Assembly: GCA_032716605.1 (NCBI GenBank)
Contig: CM064519.1
Span: 21,569,297 to 21,633,296, forward strand
From: Paralithodes platypus
Taxonomy: Eukaryota > Arthropoda > Malacostraca > Decapoda > Lithodidae
Direction: 5' to 3'
Length of the DNA: 64,000 nt
The notes beneath the pieces were generated by a model that was not told where the DNA came from, searched no databases, and saw only the letters and a program-made list of their open reading frames with translations. Positions within the stretch are counted from its first letter, which is position 1. Each line of letters starts with the position of its first letter. Both the position numbers and the translations under genes were made by a program. Positions 54,494-64,000 of the stretch are shown here, in pieces.

Positions 54494-56262
54494 AGTCTGG
54501 AGAGGCCCCGGGGCCTGTCACCGCTAGTGCAGGTGCAGGGCAGGAAGAGACTCTGCGACAGCATCGTTATGCGCAGCGTGAGGAAAGGATGGCTCAGCGG
54601 GACATTGGAGGTGGAAATAAATTATTTAAGATGAACTTGGATAATCTCGCACCTGCTGATATATGTTCCTTGCAGCTGGAAGATCCTGAAGTCAGGGCGT
54701 GTGGTAATGGTGCTGTCGAACTGGAGAGCGATGGGGATGCGCAGCCTGGTGATTTTTTCTTGTCCGAGGGGATCTTGTATCGGAGACATCAGGATCCCAA
54801 GAAAAAGTGGGATGGCGGGTCAGGATTAGTGGACCAGTTAGTAGTACCGAGGGTGTGCCGTGAGAGCTTATTGAGATTAGCTCATGATGTGCCTTTGGCA
54901 GGGCACCTGGGGGCACGTAAGACGGAGGCAGCTCTGAGCAAGCTTTTCTGGTGGCCTGGGTTAAAGGCGAGTGTCGTGTCATGGGTGTCACAGTGTCACA
55001 CTTGTCAAGTTGTTGGGAAACCCAATCAGGTCATCCCGAGAGCCCCGTTACAACCCATCCCTGTCATTGGGCTGCCCTTCAGCAAAGTAGTTATCGATAT
55101 GGTTGGCCCATTGCCCCCCACTAGTGCCGGCAATACATTTTTACTAACTGTAATGGATGTAGCAACACGGTATCCAGATGCTTACCCCATGCGCAACGGG
55201 ATGGCTAAGACTGTTGTCAAAAACCTACTTGTCTATTTCTCTCGTAATGGCTACCCTCAGGAGATCCAGTCTGATCAGGGATCCAATTTTACTTCTGCTC
55301 TGTTTAAGCAGACCATGCAGCAACATGGGATAGTGTCTGTGGTGTCATCTGCCTATCATCCCGAGAGTCAGGGAGTTTTAGAAAGGTGGCACTCGACTCT
55401 CAAGAGTATGTTGCGGTGTTATTGCATGGAAAATGGGAAGGACTGGGATCTAGGTCTCCCATACGTTTTATTTGCTGCGAGAGAAGTACCTGGGAAGAGC
55501 TTGGGATTTAGCCCGAACGAGTTGGTTTTTGGACACAGGGTCAGGGGGCCCCTCCACATAGTCAAGGAGATCTGGGAGGGAGTCACAAAGCCATGCTCGC
55601 TTCTAAAGTATGTAGTTGAAAGCCGTGAGAGAATGCTAAAGAGCTTGGAGGTAGCAGGTCGGAACCTTAAGAGTTCACAAGCTCAGATGAAGGACAGATA
55701 CGACCAGAAGGTGAAGCTGAGGGAGTTTGAAGTAGATCAGGAGTTACTGATACTACTGCCTCTGGTGGGACACCCCTTGTCTGCCAAGTATTCTGGTCCG
55801 TATCGGGTTGTAAGGAAGGTTTCTGATCTCGACTATTTAGTAGCTACTCCTGATCGTAAGAAAAAGAACCAACTTTGCCATGTAAATCTGATGAAAGAGT
55901 ATGTGAGGCGCCCCTCCGAGCCTCTCACTGTCCCGGTGTTGATCTGCAGCGATCGTGGTGGAGAAGGAGGAAGGGACAGTCAAGCTGCGGGGGAGGATAA
56001 TTGGGATTGTCATGTTTCCGCGGATCAGTGGGCGGGGAATTCTAGACAAGTGGCTCACGAGTTGATATTGCACCTGCCTGAGCAACAGCTGTGCAGCACT
56101 TGTTTGATTCAAACCCAGCTGTTTTCGCGGAGCATTCTGGCCTCACTACTCAAGCGGTGCACGATGTCCATGTTGGGGACCACCCGCCCTTTAAATCAGT
56201 GCCATACCGTGTTCCCCCTATTAAATTACCAGCACTTAGGGAAGAGCTGGATTATATGCTGA
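54331..56262 (+). CDS. Integrase frame of the Gmr1-like element
   Basis: 643-codon open frame; the coding part probably begins near 54450, overlapping the previous frame. It has an H2C2 zinc-binding domain (HDVPLAGHLGARKTEAAL, CHTC) and a core with the DDE residues in VVIDMVGPL, QSDQGSNFT and PESQGVLERWHSTL. A C-terminal domain (LLPLVGHPLSAKYSGPYRVV) is typical of Gypsy-type integrases. The last 55 codons are out of frame with the next domain, whose reading begins near 56090. Integrase inserts the cDNA into host DNA. Confidence 0.88.
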   Translation: MCCDAFSDIRSLAATTSVYQTVWRKGHKKTGSVGQLESFEPAVFLGDSLLAPMLESGEAPGPVTASAGAGQEETLRQHRYAQREERMAQRDIGGGNKLFKMNLDNLAPADICSLQLEDPEVRACGNGAVELESDGDAQPGDFFLSEGILYRRHQDPKKKWDGGSGLVDQLVVPRVCRESLLRLAHDVPLAGHLGARKTEAALSKLFWWPGLKASVVSWVSQCHTCQVVGKPNQVIPRAPLQPIPVIGLPFSKVVIDMVGPLPPTSAGNTFLLTVMDVATRYPDAYPMRNGMAKTVVKNLLVYFSRNGYPQEIQSDQGSNFTSALFKQTMQQHGIVSVVSSAYHPESQGVLERWHSTLKSMLRCYCMENGKDWDLGLPYVLFAAREVPGKSLGFSPNELVFGHRVRGPLHIVKEIWEGVTKPCSLLKYVVESRERMLKSLEVAGRNLKSSQAQMKDRYDQKVKLREFEVDQELLILLPLVGHPLSAKYSGPYRVVRKVSDLDYLVATPDRKKKNQLCHVNLMKEYVRRPSEPLTVPVLICSDRGGEGGRDSQAAGEDNWDCHVSADQWAGNSRQVAHELILHLPEQQLCSTCLIQTQLFSRSILASLLKRCTMSMLGTTRPLNQCHTVFPLLNYQHLGKSWIIC

Positions 56263-57452
56263 AACGTGGGCTGATTTCTGAGGGTGCAGTAAGGTGGACT
56301 TCCCCCATCACACTGCAGCCCAAACCAGATGGCAAGGTGCGGTTTTGTATAGATTTCCGCAGGTTGAATGGTTTAACCCCCACAAATGCCTACCCTCTCC
56401 CTCGCGTGGACGACAGTGTGGATAAGATAGGAAAAGCCAAGTTCCTCACTAAGATAGACCTTGTTAAGGGTTATTGGCAAGTGCCCTTGTCTGAGCGAGC
56501 GCGAGAGGTGTGTGGGTTTGTGGTGGACGGTGCCACATATCGTTGCCATGTTATGCCATACGGGCTGAAAAATGCCCCTGCAACGTTTCAGAAATTAATG
56601 AACGACATTGTAGCCGACATTCCCAACTGTACGGTGTACCTAGATGATGTCATAATATACGACGATGATTTTAACAGTCACTGTGCTCACATCGGACAGC
56701 TTTTTAATAAACTGAATGAAGCAGGTTTGGTGGTAAACCTGGGTAAGTGCGATTTTGTCAAAGCCACAGTTTTGTACCTGGGGTTCGAGGTGGGGATGGG
56801 TCAGGTGTGCCCTCCACAGACAAAGATCAAAGCCATCGATCAGTTTCCCCAGCCTACGACTAAGAAACAAATCATGCGGTTTCTAGGTATGATAGGCTAT
56901 TATCGTCGCTTCATCAAAGGCTATTCGACTGTACTTGCACCTTTAACTGACTTATTATCTAAGGACAAGAAGTTCCGGTGGGTTCCTGAGTGTGCAGAGG
57001 CGTTTTCCTTGGTGAAACACCTGTTATGTACCCACCCCATACTCAGGGCCCCGGACTTCAGCAGACCTTTTCAGCTGGCGACTGATGCCAGTGGCGTAGG
57101 GGCTGGGGCTGTCTTGTTACAGACAGATGATGAAGGTATCGAACATCCAGTGAGTTTTTACAGTAAAAAAATCAATAGTGCACAAAGGAATTACTCTGTA
57201 ATTGAAAAAGAACTCCTGGCGATCGTGCTGGCGCTCAGGCACTTCAATGTATATGTTCCTGCTTTCGGACCAGCCGTAGTGGTTTATACCGATCATCACC
57301 CTCTGAAATTCTTGAATCAGTTTCATAACCGGAATATGAGGCTGACCAGGTGGTCACTCATGCTTCAGGAGTATAATCTGGACATACGCCATATTGCCGG
57401 TTCTGATAACGTGATAGCGGATTGTCTATCAAGGGTGGATGATGTTGGTTAG
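56091..57452 (+). CDS. Reverse transcriptase and RNase H of the Gmr1-like element
   Basis: 453 codons. RT motifs are FCIDFRRLNGLT, FLTKIDLVKGYWQVPLS, YGLKNAPATFQKLMN, VYLDDVIIYDDD (catalytic YLDD-type) and LGFEVGMGQVCP. RNase H has FQLATDASGVGAGAVLLQ (first Asp), SVIEKELLAIVLALRHF (Glu) and VVYTDHHPLKFL (Asp). It ends ADCLSRVDDVG, as is usual for Gypsy-type pol. The frame is intact. Nothing is encoded between it and the 3' LTR. Confidence 0.93.
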   Translation: MQHLFDSNPAVFAEHSGLTTQAVHDVHVGDHPPFKSVPYRVPPIKLPALREELDYMLKRGLISEGAVRWTSPITLQPKPDGKVRFCIDFRRLNGLTPTNAYPLPRVDDSVDKIGKAKFLTKIDLVKGYWQVPLSERAREVCGFVVDGATYRCHVMPYGLKNAPATFQKLMNDIVADIPNCTVYLDDVIIYDDDFNSHCAHIGQLFNKLNEAGLVVNLGKCDFVKATVLYLGFEVGMGQVCPPQTKIKAIDQFPQPTTKKQIMRFLGMIGYYRRFIKGYSTVLAPLTDLLSKDKKFRWVPECAEAFSLVKHLLCTHPILRAPDFSRPFQLATDASGVGAGAVLLQTDDEGIEHPVSFYSKKINSAQRNYSVIEKELLAIVLALRHFNVYVPAFGPAVVVYTDHHPLKFLNQFHNRNMRLTRWSLMLQEYNLDIRHIAGSDNVIADCLSRVDDVG

Positions 57453-57775
57453 ACTGCCACAGGATTGAGGGTTGAGTGTGGAGGAAAATAGGCTGTCACT
57501 GTAGTTCAGCCGAGAAAAAAAAATTAAAAAAGCAAAAACCTTATAAAAACTCTTTATTTTTATAACGTGTAGAATTTTGTATAAGAGGTTGTAGCAGTAT
57601 CTAAGTTGAATGTTTTCGCTTATTGTCGCTAAGTTAGTTGAACTTGCTCGGTGGAGCGCAACAGTCTTTATTTTTGTTATATATAGTGCCTTGTGTCGCA
57701 ACAGTGTGTGGTACTATGAGAAGCTTTCTGTTAGATATGAAGAACTTAGTCAAGGGTCTTATATCTTGGGGGAGG

Positions 57776-59675
57776 TGTGACGCTTCTGCATAGTAGCCAC
57801 GTGCGGGCATGCGCGCGCGCGTCGGCTGCCCAGCCGTTTAGAAACCGGCTGGCGGCAGCCGGCCGGCCGGCTTTTCCTTAGTATATATCCTACGACAATG
57901 TAACTAATGTCTGGGATATTCTTATGTTGTTTCACAGCTTGAAGCTGCCCTTATTCTTAACCAACGCATCTTAGTATATTTTATTCTCGATAGTTGATTG
58001 TTTCATTATAATATATAAGATGTAAGTCTAGTGAGAGTGGGAGGAGACGAGCGGGAGAGAGAGACCGGCTGGGGGACGTTGCTTCGCGCGGAGAGCCCAG
58101 CTTGGGACGAGCCTGATGTTGCCACGTGCATTTGATAGCAACGTTAGGCTTAGTTTCGACTCACGCACGGGGTAGAGGATTTTGACCCGGCAACTGTGTT
58201 GAGTGTTGCCAAGCATGGGATGTATTTTGCATGCCTAGGGTGGGGTCCAGACAGATTCAAGACTCAGAGCTCACCTCACTGTCGTACCCTTCGGACCCCC
58301 TTGATATCTATCCCTCTCAACCCCACTTAGAAACTTTCTCTCTTACTTTGTATACCTTCTTTCCACTACTTCACCAGTCTATTTAATTATCCCATCCCCT
58401 TGATAGACCTTATATCTATTATTGTATTAACGACGAGCTCTCAGATAACTAGATAGGATTTAGGGCCTTATGCAGAGATGTAATTGTTAATGAGACCTAG
58501 GAAGCTTTTTGTTGTCTCATATTTGGTGGTTTCATACTTGCTAGTGTGTTCTTGTGTCAGGTTAGCAGGGGCTAGACCGGAGAGGAGGTTTTTTGCGATC
58601 CTTTAAGTAAAGTCTGCTGGTGCGAGTCCTGTGGACCCGCACGACTTTACTAGGATACCCGTGGGAGTCTGGGGGCATTTTCTTGTCTGTGTCCCTGTGT
58701 GTCTAGTGTTGTGTTGTGTGAGGGCCCTTGCCTAGTCCACTCAGCACTGCATTAGCACGTCTTGCTTTTGTTTTAGGGTCGCCAGGAGAGAGTCAGATAC
58801 TTGGGATCTGAGTCTCTCAAGAGAGCACCCTTTCAATTAGAGTAATTTGGCGCACAGACTTGGGAACGTCCCTAGGATAGAGCAGGTGGCTCAGCCCGGG
58901 TATCCGAAGCCTATATCCTTCCGGCTAGACCTCTGCCGCCTGGCAGATTAACAGCTAGGGGTTTATTATCTCTGCATGCTTGTTATTGTGCCACAGTTTA
59001 CCGTTTTTGTGAGCATTGTGAGTCAGGGTGTGGCTTAGAGACTCTGTCCGAGCAGGCTTGCCTGACTAAGAGTGAGAAGCACACCTGTATGTGGTTATGT
59101 TGCGAGTGGCTACCTTTATTTAATTATACCTATGCCATTATACACTGTATGGCCTATCACTAGTATTTATTCCTGCTTATGAGTTAAGAGTTCTCTAAAT
59201 CCGTAACGTATTTTCTTTGCTAAGCATCAGATCCTACAGTAGCCGCATGCAGTTTAGAAACCCACATCTTGTCTACCTGTACGATGTTTTGAGGACTGTT
59301 TGCTTTCACCTTCTTTCACGCAGGGGTGATTAGTTGTATTAATTAACGTAACGTTAAATGTACTTTCTTCTAGTTTGTTATTAAATTGTTTCTGCAATTT
59401 AATTCCGTTATCTATCTTTTCCTTGAAGCTTTAAGTCAACTTAATTGTGTGATCTTTTATATAGCCTGCTTGACTATCAGCAGTCTATAGTGCGTGCACC
59501 CTGTAACCGAGTCATAGGATACCTTGTTGTCCAGGCAGGACTCTTGACGGTTTAGGGTGGTTTGTTGCCTGGGTTTATAGATAAGGGTTGGATCTAGCGT
59601 TTTCCGTTGTTGCTTGTTGCCGCATACCTAGTCCAATAGAAAGAGCCCAGTGTTTATATATCCCAGGACGTAACA
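57776..59675 (+). repeat. 3' LTR of the Gmr1-like element
   Basis: Full-length match to the 5' LTR with scattered differences (for example near 57818, 58535, 58722 and 58751). Confidence 0.93.
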
Positions 59676-59679
59676 TTAC

Positions 59680-60950
59680 CGACAGCATCATTCAACTGAA
59701 ACAGCATTGATTAGAGTACATAATGATCTAGTTGAGAACATTTGCATTGGTGTGGCCTCACTATTGGTCTTGCTTGATCTCTCTGCGGCCTTTGACACAG
59801 TGGATCACGAGTTGTTATTGAGTGATCTTTATGATTGTGGTGTGCGTGACTCCGCTCTCTTGCTTCTTGGGTCGTACTTGTCAGGTAGATCCCAGAGTGT
59901 GATGGTAAATCAAATGGTCTCGGACTCGACACCCCTGCAGTATGGTGTTCCGCAGGGATCAGTTTTAGGTCCTATCCTATTTATAATTTATATCAGCAGT
60001 TTGTCTCTTCTGCTTCGTGCACATAATGTCACCTTTCACTTTTATGCAGATGACACCCAGATTTATGTGAGAATCACAAATATAGTTGCCCTCTCCATCA
60101 ATGTGGGTGGATCTCAGCTGCGACCGGCCAACTCTGTTCGAAATCTGGGTGTATATGTGAACTCCCGATTAGATTTCAAAGAGCATGTAAACCAGATAGC
60201 TAAAAGTTGTTACTTGCACATCAGAAATCTCTATTTGGTGAAGCCGTTTATAACCAGACGTTGCCTCCTGACGTTGGTTCACTCATTGGTCTTCTCTCGT
60301 GTTGATTATTGCAATGCCCTGTTGGTGGGTCTTCCAAATTATATTTTAAAGAAAGTTCAGTCTGTTCTTAACAGGGCCGCAAGACTCATTTTTGGTGTTC
60401 CACCTAGAACTCCTACTACATCTCTTCACATAGAACTGCACTGGCTGCCAGTAAGAGCAAGAATAGAATTTAAGTTGTGTTTAGTGACTTTTAAGGTTCT
60501 CAAATTTGGTGAGCCTAGGTACCTTACGAAGCTGCTCAGGCGCCCACCGGCACACCATGGTGTAGTTGTGTGTCATGACAATGACCCTTTTCGTCTTGAT
60601 GAACCAAGGGCTTTCCAGCAGTCTTCTTTCTTTGAGAGGTCATTCTCCTACATGGCTCCGAGGTTGTATAACAGGTTGCCGCTGTCCATGAGACAACTGA
60701 GTTCTGTTGAATGCTTCAAGAGACAACTTAAGACTTTTCTCTTTGAGAGAAGCTATGATCTTGAGAGAGGTGTCATGACAGATGGCTATAGAGTTTAGGC
60801 TATTTTGCCACTGCTAGTGATTGTTGAATGTGTGCTGTATATAAGGTTTCTTTTGATGCATTGATTTTGCTCTTTTTTCTTTCTCTTTCCGAGCGCTAGT
60901 GAATTCTTCGGAAAAATTGGCGCTTATGAGAAATAAGTAACATGCTTCTT
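59680..60950 (+). mobile_element. L2-type LINE, RT palm to 3' end
   Basis: 363-codon frame from 59707. [38 protein letters not shown] and FYADDTQIYV are RT motifs. RAARLIFGVPPRTPTTSLHI and ELHWLPVRARIEFKLCLVTF are the C-terminal signature of the L2/CR1 lineage. It follows 50228 directly once the LTR element and one ttac are removed. About 40 residues after YADD are missing compared with related proteins, so a deletion is likely. The 3' end is an (ATT)n tract (60947-60975). Confidence 0.88.
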
Positions 60951-60969
60951 ATTATTATTATTATTATTA

Positions 60970-61765
60970 TTATTATCTATCTATTGCCTGACGCCGCGAT
61001 CCCCGAAGGGGTGGCCACGAACGAACCTCCCCCATGCACCTCTGTCCCCAGTCAGTCGACGCCCCTCCTCCCAACCAGCACCGCCTTCATCCATATACTG
61101 TACTTCCTCACTCCATCCTTCCACCTCTCATTCGGTCTACCTCTCCCTCTCTGTCCCTCCACCTCGCTCTCGTACACCCTCTTAGTCATTCTCTCGCTTT
61201 GCATACGTTCCATATGGCCGAACCATCTCAAGTTGTTCCTTTTCACACTTTCCAGCACATCTACCTCCACACCACACCTCCTTCTTACTTCCTCATTAGT
61301 CTGTCTATCCCTCCATGTAACTCCGCACGCACTTCCTAAGTAATTCATTTCCACTGCTCTCACTCTTGGTCTGAGTCTCTCAACCAACGTCAATGCTTCG
61401 CTTCCGTACGTCAGTGTCGGGATTACGACACTGTCATGCAAGGACTTCTTCACTTCCATACTGACCACCCTATTTCTTGTTACTGCTTTCAGCATTCCTA
61501 CAACCCTCTTCCCTTGTTGTACCCTCTCCCACACTTCTTCATCCATAGTCCCATCTTTACTCAACACACTGCCCAGATACTTAAAAGAGTTGACGATCTC
61601 CATAGCCTGACCGTTCACCTTCACCTCACACTCTGTGACTTCATCCCTTTCGAAGACCATAACCTTGCTCTTCCCCGCATTTACCTTCAAATTCCGTTTT
61701 CCACACACTGTTCCAAACTCATTTACCAGACCCTGCAACTCCCATTCATTATCACTAAATCTCTC
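60970..61765 (-). mobile_element. GATA-tailed LINE, 5'-truncated, open C-terminal frame
   Basis: Minus-strand frame 61738-61052 (228 codons): NLKVNAGKSKVMVFERDEVT, FKYLGSVLSKDGTMDEEVWE, MNYLGSACGVTWRDRQTNEE, RWFGHMERMQSERMTKRVYE and GRGRPNERWKDGVRK. This is the best-preserved member of the family at 9113-9908. The endonuclease and catalytic RT motifs are missing. The 3' end (ggcgtcaggcaatagatagat) lies beside the L2 tail. Confidence 0.85.
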
Positions 61766-64000
61766 TAATCTCTATAAATCCGTAGGTTGCTCCACAAAAA
61801 TGTCAGGGAACAAAAACCCTAGGATGGGGGTATACACTCTAAGATATGACCCAAGGGCCAAGTGGTTGACTGAGTCAGAGTGATTGACCCTGTCTTGGGG
61901 GGATGCCCCCCTCCCACAAAACTCCCATTGGAGGATCTCCAATTTACCACTAGGCATACATAAAAAACTCCCACTCTATTCCCCAGAAGTTTTGGAAATA
62001 TCTCAGATCTCCAAATAATAAGTTGTAACCAACTAATTGACCCCATGATAAATACACCTACCCTGCACGGATTGACAAAGACGTTAGACTGCGTCAAAGA
62101 ACCCATAGGTTACTGTCAAAATTTTATCACACAACAACATCCCGCACAAGCCTTGAGGCAAGTAGCAGAGTCTACCCCTCAACAACACTCCAAGTCCACA
62201 CTTCATTTTATCAGAAGAGCTTCACGGGGTAATTCTCGGACGACCACCGGGAATGTCAAGATTTGCTCCTGTTTGCGCTTGTAGTGATGTAGGTGAAATC
62301 ACCAAGGTCGATCTGAGGATCCGCCGTTATTACAAATTTTGAAGCAACTAGAACTAGACAGTATCCACTCATCCAATTGTCCAAGAATACCCAAAGATAT
62401 GGCCACTCTAGCACTCTCTTCACCTCGATTCACATGTAGTTTGATTCTCCAAACAACCTGAACGAAGTTCATGCTCGGTTAATAAGCCCTCAGATAGATA
62501 GGTTGGAGCAGTTTAATAAACAAACTAACCCCTCCTCAGAGTTCAGGCCAACAATGGACAACTTCTTCTAGAATCAAAATATTAATGAACGAAATGTTGA
62601 CAGTCAATGTTGTGACTTAGGTGCCAGAAGGCATTCCAGCTTTCTATCACACATATTTCTCTTCCCAAAAGAGACAGTCTACAACTAAAACCCTACGATA
62701 GACATGTTTACTCCTCAACAAATCAATTCACAATAGAAAGTTCAGGATATTAACTAGTTACCAAGTAGAACTAATTCTACAATCAAAGGTCTGGATAATT
62801 GCTCCAGATATAGAAGAGTCCTCTGGCACATCCCAATACAAGAGGTACCAAAAAAGGCCCTAGCTATCCCATTCAGAATCAGAGCGAGAATGGTCACCAG
62901 AATTCCTTCCAGCGTGGACATAGCTCCCAGTTTTCACCAAGGGGGTGAAACAAACTCTTCCCCCTCTACTCAAAAGTCAGCATAAAAATACTGTTTAGCC
63001 TTCAAGATTGTAGAATACTGTGGTCTTCTCCACTCCATAGCCCAAAAAAAAAAAATTATAGTCACATAACATGTGACAAAAGGAGGTTTCAGAATAAATT
63101 TAGAGAAATCAAAATTCTCACTCCTACACAATCAGCAGAAGGAGTAGGATTAATCTGGGATACACAACTCCAGATTATAAAACAAAACCCATCCAATGCC
63201 AAAAGTCTTCAAATATAACCATTACATACCAAGTCTGTAAACAGGAACTGGTATAATCTTCGATAGGCTCTTTTAAAAAATTGGGTTCAAAATTACAAGG
63301 CTCCTAAGCTTCCTCAGGTTAAAAGAACTAATCTGACCAGCCAACAAAACCGTTCCACTAACACCTCCCAATTCCCTTCTATTCATCCCAAAGAGAATTC
63401 GACATCCCCTGGCGTTGCGGGGGAAAATCTCAAGTAAAGGTAATCAGTGACACATTGGCCAGATCCACCTCCCGCTTTTGGGAGTGGACACAGACGCTTC
63501 GAATCTGATAGGTTGGCACTATCAGTCGTTCTGAAGTTCATCAATCAAAGAAAATGGACAACCTTAAGTCAGTGTCACTCCATACCCAAGAACTAACAAC
63601 CCCTCTATTTTCCCAAAGTTCCCGCAATATCATTGACCTCCAGGTCAATGTCATACCAGATGGACACCATGACTACTGTATTTGGCTTGGAGAAACAGGT
63701 CCCGACCCGGACCAGTTTTATCTAGAATTGCTCGGGTAAGAGATATGCTTTCTAGCCCAAAACATTCCCCTTTAATCCATGCAACAACTCTACCAGGGTT
63801 CCCCAACCCGTAGACAGATATAACACTTGCGATATGGACATCCTCTAACCCAAAGGGCTACCATCCTGCGACAAGGAAGTCACAGATACACTCACTAGCC
63901 AATACACAGCTTCAACTCTAAGACAGGATAGTTCACGCTTGAAACAATTTACACCTTGGAGTGCAAGTTCAAAACTAGCAGTCTCCATCGGTTGCTGGGT
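61766..64000 (+). mobile_element. Decayed DIRS-like (tyrosine-recombinase) retrotransposon
   Basis: No open frame survives, but pieces in different frames follow the order of a DIRS-type pol. RT thumb (GFRINLEKSKF, then TPTQSAEGVGLIWDTQLQII, about 63082-63180). RNase H start (VDTDASNLIGW, about 63488-63520). A later segment at 63580-63739 (TPLFSQSSRNIIDLQVN, WLGETGPDPDQFYLEL) resembles the conserved stretch after RNase H in DIRS elements. The tyrosine recombinase would lie beyond 64000. The region 61800-62700 is unassigned upstream sequence. Many stops indicate an old insertion. Confidence 0.55.

Larger units (their letters stand above)
50229..59675 (+). mobile_element. Gmr1-like LTR retrotransposon (IN before RT)
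   Basis: Complete 9447-bp element with 1.9-kb LTRs (50229-52127 and 57776-59675), a 4-bp duplication ttac (50225-50228 and 59676-59679), tggcgacc just after the 5' LTR as likely primer-binding site, and ggggga(gg) before the 3' LTR. Protein order is gag, protease, integrase, RT, RNase H. The RT is of Ty3/Gypsy type, but integrase lies upstream as in Copia; that combination defines the Gmr1 group. Three frames each step by -1. LTRs differ at roughly 15 of 1900 positions by eye, so insertion was recent. Confidence 0.92.

Overview
This is intron-rich eukaryotic DNA, most likely from an arthropod and probably a decapod crustacean. That assignment is inference: it rests on a Toll-type receptor with the arthropod ectodomain layout, introns swollen by mobile elements, many microsatellites, and several LINE classes. 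No prokaryotic features are present.

The only host gene I can support is one Toll receptor gene on the minus strand. Ten coding exons lie between 38363 (upstream end) and 1141 (downstream end). Every exon boundary has AG/GT signals and the reading phase is compatible across all nine introns. In order they encode LRRs, a cysteine-rich LRRCT, an LRRNT, more LRRs, a second LRRCT, a transmembrane segment and the start of the TIR domain. The 5' exons (signal peptide and first LRRs) and the rest of the TIR lie outside the window or were not seen. Several exons have no useful long ORF and were found by reading the sequence directly.

Almost everything else is mobile DNA. Positions 1-17 kb: LINE fragments (a CR1-like element with a nested LINE, a PHD-finger LINE, GATA-tailed LINEs), a short LINE-derived element, TTAA-flanked MITEs, microsatellites and decayed copies of Toll exons. 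Positions 17.3-26.2 kb: a non-autonomous LTR element with two 3.04-kb LTRs, a gag-like ORF and no pol. Positions 26.3-30.1 kb: a palindromic composite of retroviral-type LTR and protease pieces flanked by a 5-bp direct repeat. Positions 30-38 kb: MITEs, SINEs and LINE fragments around four Toll exons. Positions 38.7-42.7 kb: satellite-like and decayed repeats. Positions 42.8-46.7 kb: a full-length LINE with a 2A peptide motif, a PHD finger, endonuclease and RT, damaged by only one frameshift and one stop. Positions 48-61 kb: an L2-type LINE interrupted by another LINE (itself carrying a TTAA MITE) and by a complete LTR retrotransposon whose integrase precedes RT (Gmr1-like order). Positions 61.8-64 kb: a decayed DIRS-like element.

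The window is best read as one immune-receptor gene whose introns host a layered community of elements. Target-site duplications give the order of several insertions. Short non-autonomous elements share ends with a full-length LINE in the same window, which suggests a donor-parasite pair.
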